From JAWMQL01 sp033283165 (GTDB taxonomy: Bacteria; Pseudomonadota; Gammaproteobacteria; Pseudomonadales; Halieaceae), in contig JAWMQL010000002.1 in the NCBI GenBank assembly GCA_033283165.1, forward strand, positions 936,675 to 1,000,674: 64,000 bases of DNA, given 5' to 3'. The notes below the pieces were generated by a model that searched no databases, was not told the DNA's origin, and saw nothing but the letters and a program-made list of their open reading frames with translations. Made by a program: the position numbers and the translations under genes. Positions 63,648 through 64,000 of this stretch are shown here, one piece after another (the stretch's first letter is position 1; every line of letters starts with the position of its first letter).

Positions 63648-63793
63648 AGCCAACTAATATTCTCAATCGAAACTTCGCTAGCAGTGCAAACTTTTTTTAG
63701 GCGGAAACCACATCGGAAATACCGAGAATTTACACACTTCTCAATAGTTTAGATGTATTAGTTCAGACCAAATCTGACACTGCTTGAAAAAGT

Positions 63794-63854
63794 GAGGGTT
63801 ACCGGTTTTGATGAAGGTGCGAACCAAACCATCAAAACCATAGAGGTAACCCTC
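63794..63854 (+). promoter_or_regulatory. Long imperfect hairpin in the IS481 leader
   Basis: GAGGGTTACCGGTTTTGATG (63794-63813) pairs with CATCAAAACC (63830-63839) and GGTAACCCTC (63845-63854), leaving ATAGA as a bulge. The hairpin ends immediately before the ATG at 63855. It could hold down translation of the transposase from outside transcripts, as known for other insertion sequences. Confidence 0.6.
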
Positions 63855-64000
63855 ATGCTTCATACTAACGAATGAATCATCAAACACAAGGTCGGACTGC
63901 TGAACTTGGCAGAGGAACTGGGCAATGTAGCCAAGGCGTGTCAACTCATGGGTGTGTCCCGTGACACGTTCTATCGCTACAAGGGCGCTGTCGATGAGAA
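63855..64000 (+). pseudogene. IS481-family transposase N-terminus with a premature stop
   Basis: ATG 63855 reads MLHTNE, then TGA (63873-63875), then IIKHKVGLLNLAEELGNVAK and ACQLMGVSRDTFYRYKGAVD in the same frame, a typical IS481 helix-turn-helix N-terminus. The stop replaces what is a sense codon in relatives, and no good start follows it before the DNA-binding helix, so this copy is probably dead. The remainder is beyond the window. Confidence 0.7.

Larger units (their letters stand above)
63755..64000 (+). mobile_element. Left end of an IS481-type insertion sequence (continues past the window)
   Basis: The last 250 bp hold a terminal-repeat-like segment (GTTCAGACCAAATCTGACAC), a large inverted repeat, and the start of an IS481-family transposase frame. 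The right end lies outside the window. The exact left border cannot be fixed without the other end or an empty site. Confidence 0.7.

Overview
The window is a compact, moderately G+C-rich chromosomal segment of a Gram-negative bacterium. The outer-membrane barrels, lipoproteins, Wza/Wzz/BY-kinase export genes and the complete XrtA (exosortase A)/PEP-CTERM gene set with PrsK/PrsR/PrsT point to a proteobacterium, most likely a marine gammaproteobacterium of the Halieaceae/Cellvibrionales type. That placement is inference; there is no rRNA gene here to test it.

Layout. 1-2020: end of a patatin-like lipase, a PhyH dioxygenase and a small membrane protein. 2186-9419: exopolysaccharide (EPS) genes scattered outside the main cluster, namely the initiating sugar transferase, a wreck of two canonical XrtA-locus genes (acyl-CoA ligase and PLP decarboxylase) fused by deletion, a trypsin-like protease coupled to an O-antigen-ligase-like protein, a low-molecular-weight tyrosine phosphatase, and an exosortase-associated acyltransferase followed by a broken copy. 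9416-21030: two PrsT lipoproteins of identical length (924 aa), each next to a PEP-CTERM protein gene that has a sigma-54 promoter, with a ThiF / nitroreductase / methyltransferase module between them. 21184-26608: an RND-LolA-like fusion and an AMIN-AMIN-DUF1302-type barrel. 26615-30083: PrsR and PrsK, the sigma-54 activator and kinase expected to drive the sigma-54 promoters. 30263-34475: a TviB-like nucleotide-sugar dehydrogenase facing an HPr-rel-A operon (Tat-signal protein, PqqD-like, HprK-like, nucleotidyltransferase). 34775-47536: the XrtA core (two ExeA-like ATPases, Wza-, Wzz- and BY-kinase-like proteins, outer-membrane protein, UDP-GlcNAc 2-epimerase, deacetylase, FemAB, a third PEP-CTERM protein, exosortase-EpsI). 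47818-55960: a tail operon with a triple-VanZ/O-antigen-ligase fusion, heparinase II/III, two sulfotransferase-like proteins and a GT2. 56001-61930: a minus-strand operon of an HzsA-related di-haem protein, two secreted propeller-like proteins and another sulfotransferase. 61931-64000: A+T-rich DNA with a fourth sulfotransferase and the left end of an IS481-type element.

How it fits together. The sugar transferase, TviB-like dehydrogenase, WecB-like epimerase, deacetylase, glycosyltransferase, sulfotransferases and heparinase suggest an amino-sugar/uronic-acid EPS that is sulfated and trimmed. Wzz/BY-kinase/phosphatase, Wza and the barrel would control its length and export. Exosortase would process three PEP-CTERM proteins, all expressed from sigma-54 promoters under PrsK/PrsR. 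None of the three has a literal Pro-Glu-Pro; they carry PTP, PAP and PVP.

The best candidates for undescribed biology are the HPr-rel-A operon with its Tat-signal protein, the HzsA-related/propeller/sulfotransferase operon, and the ThiF/nitroreductase/methyltransferase module.
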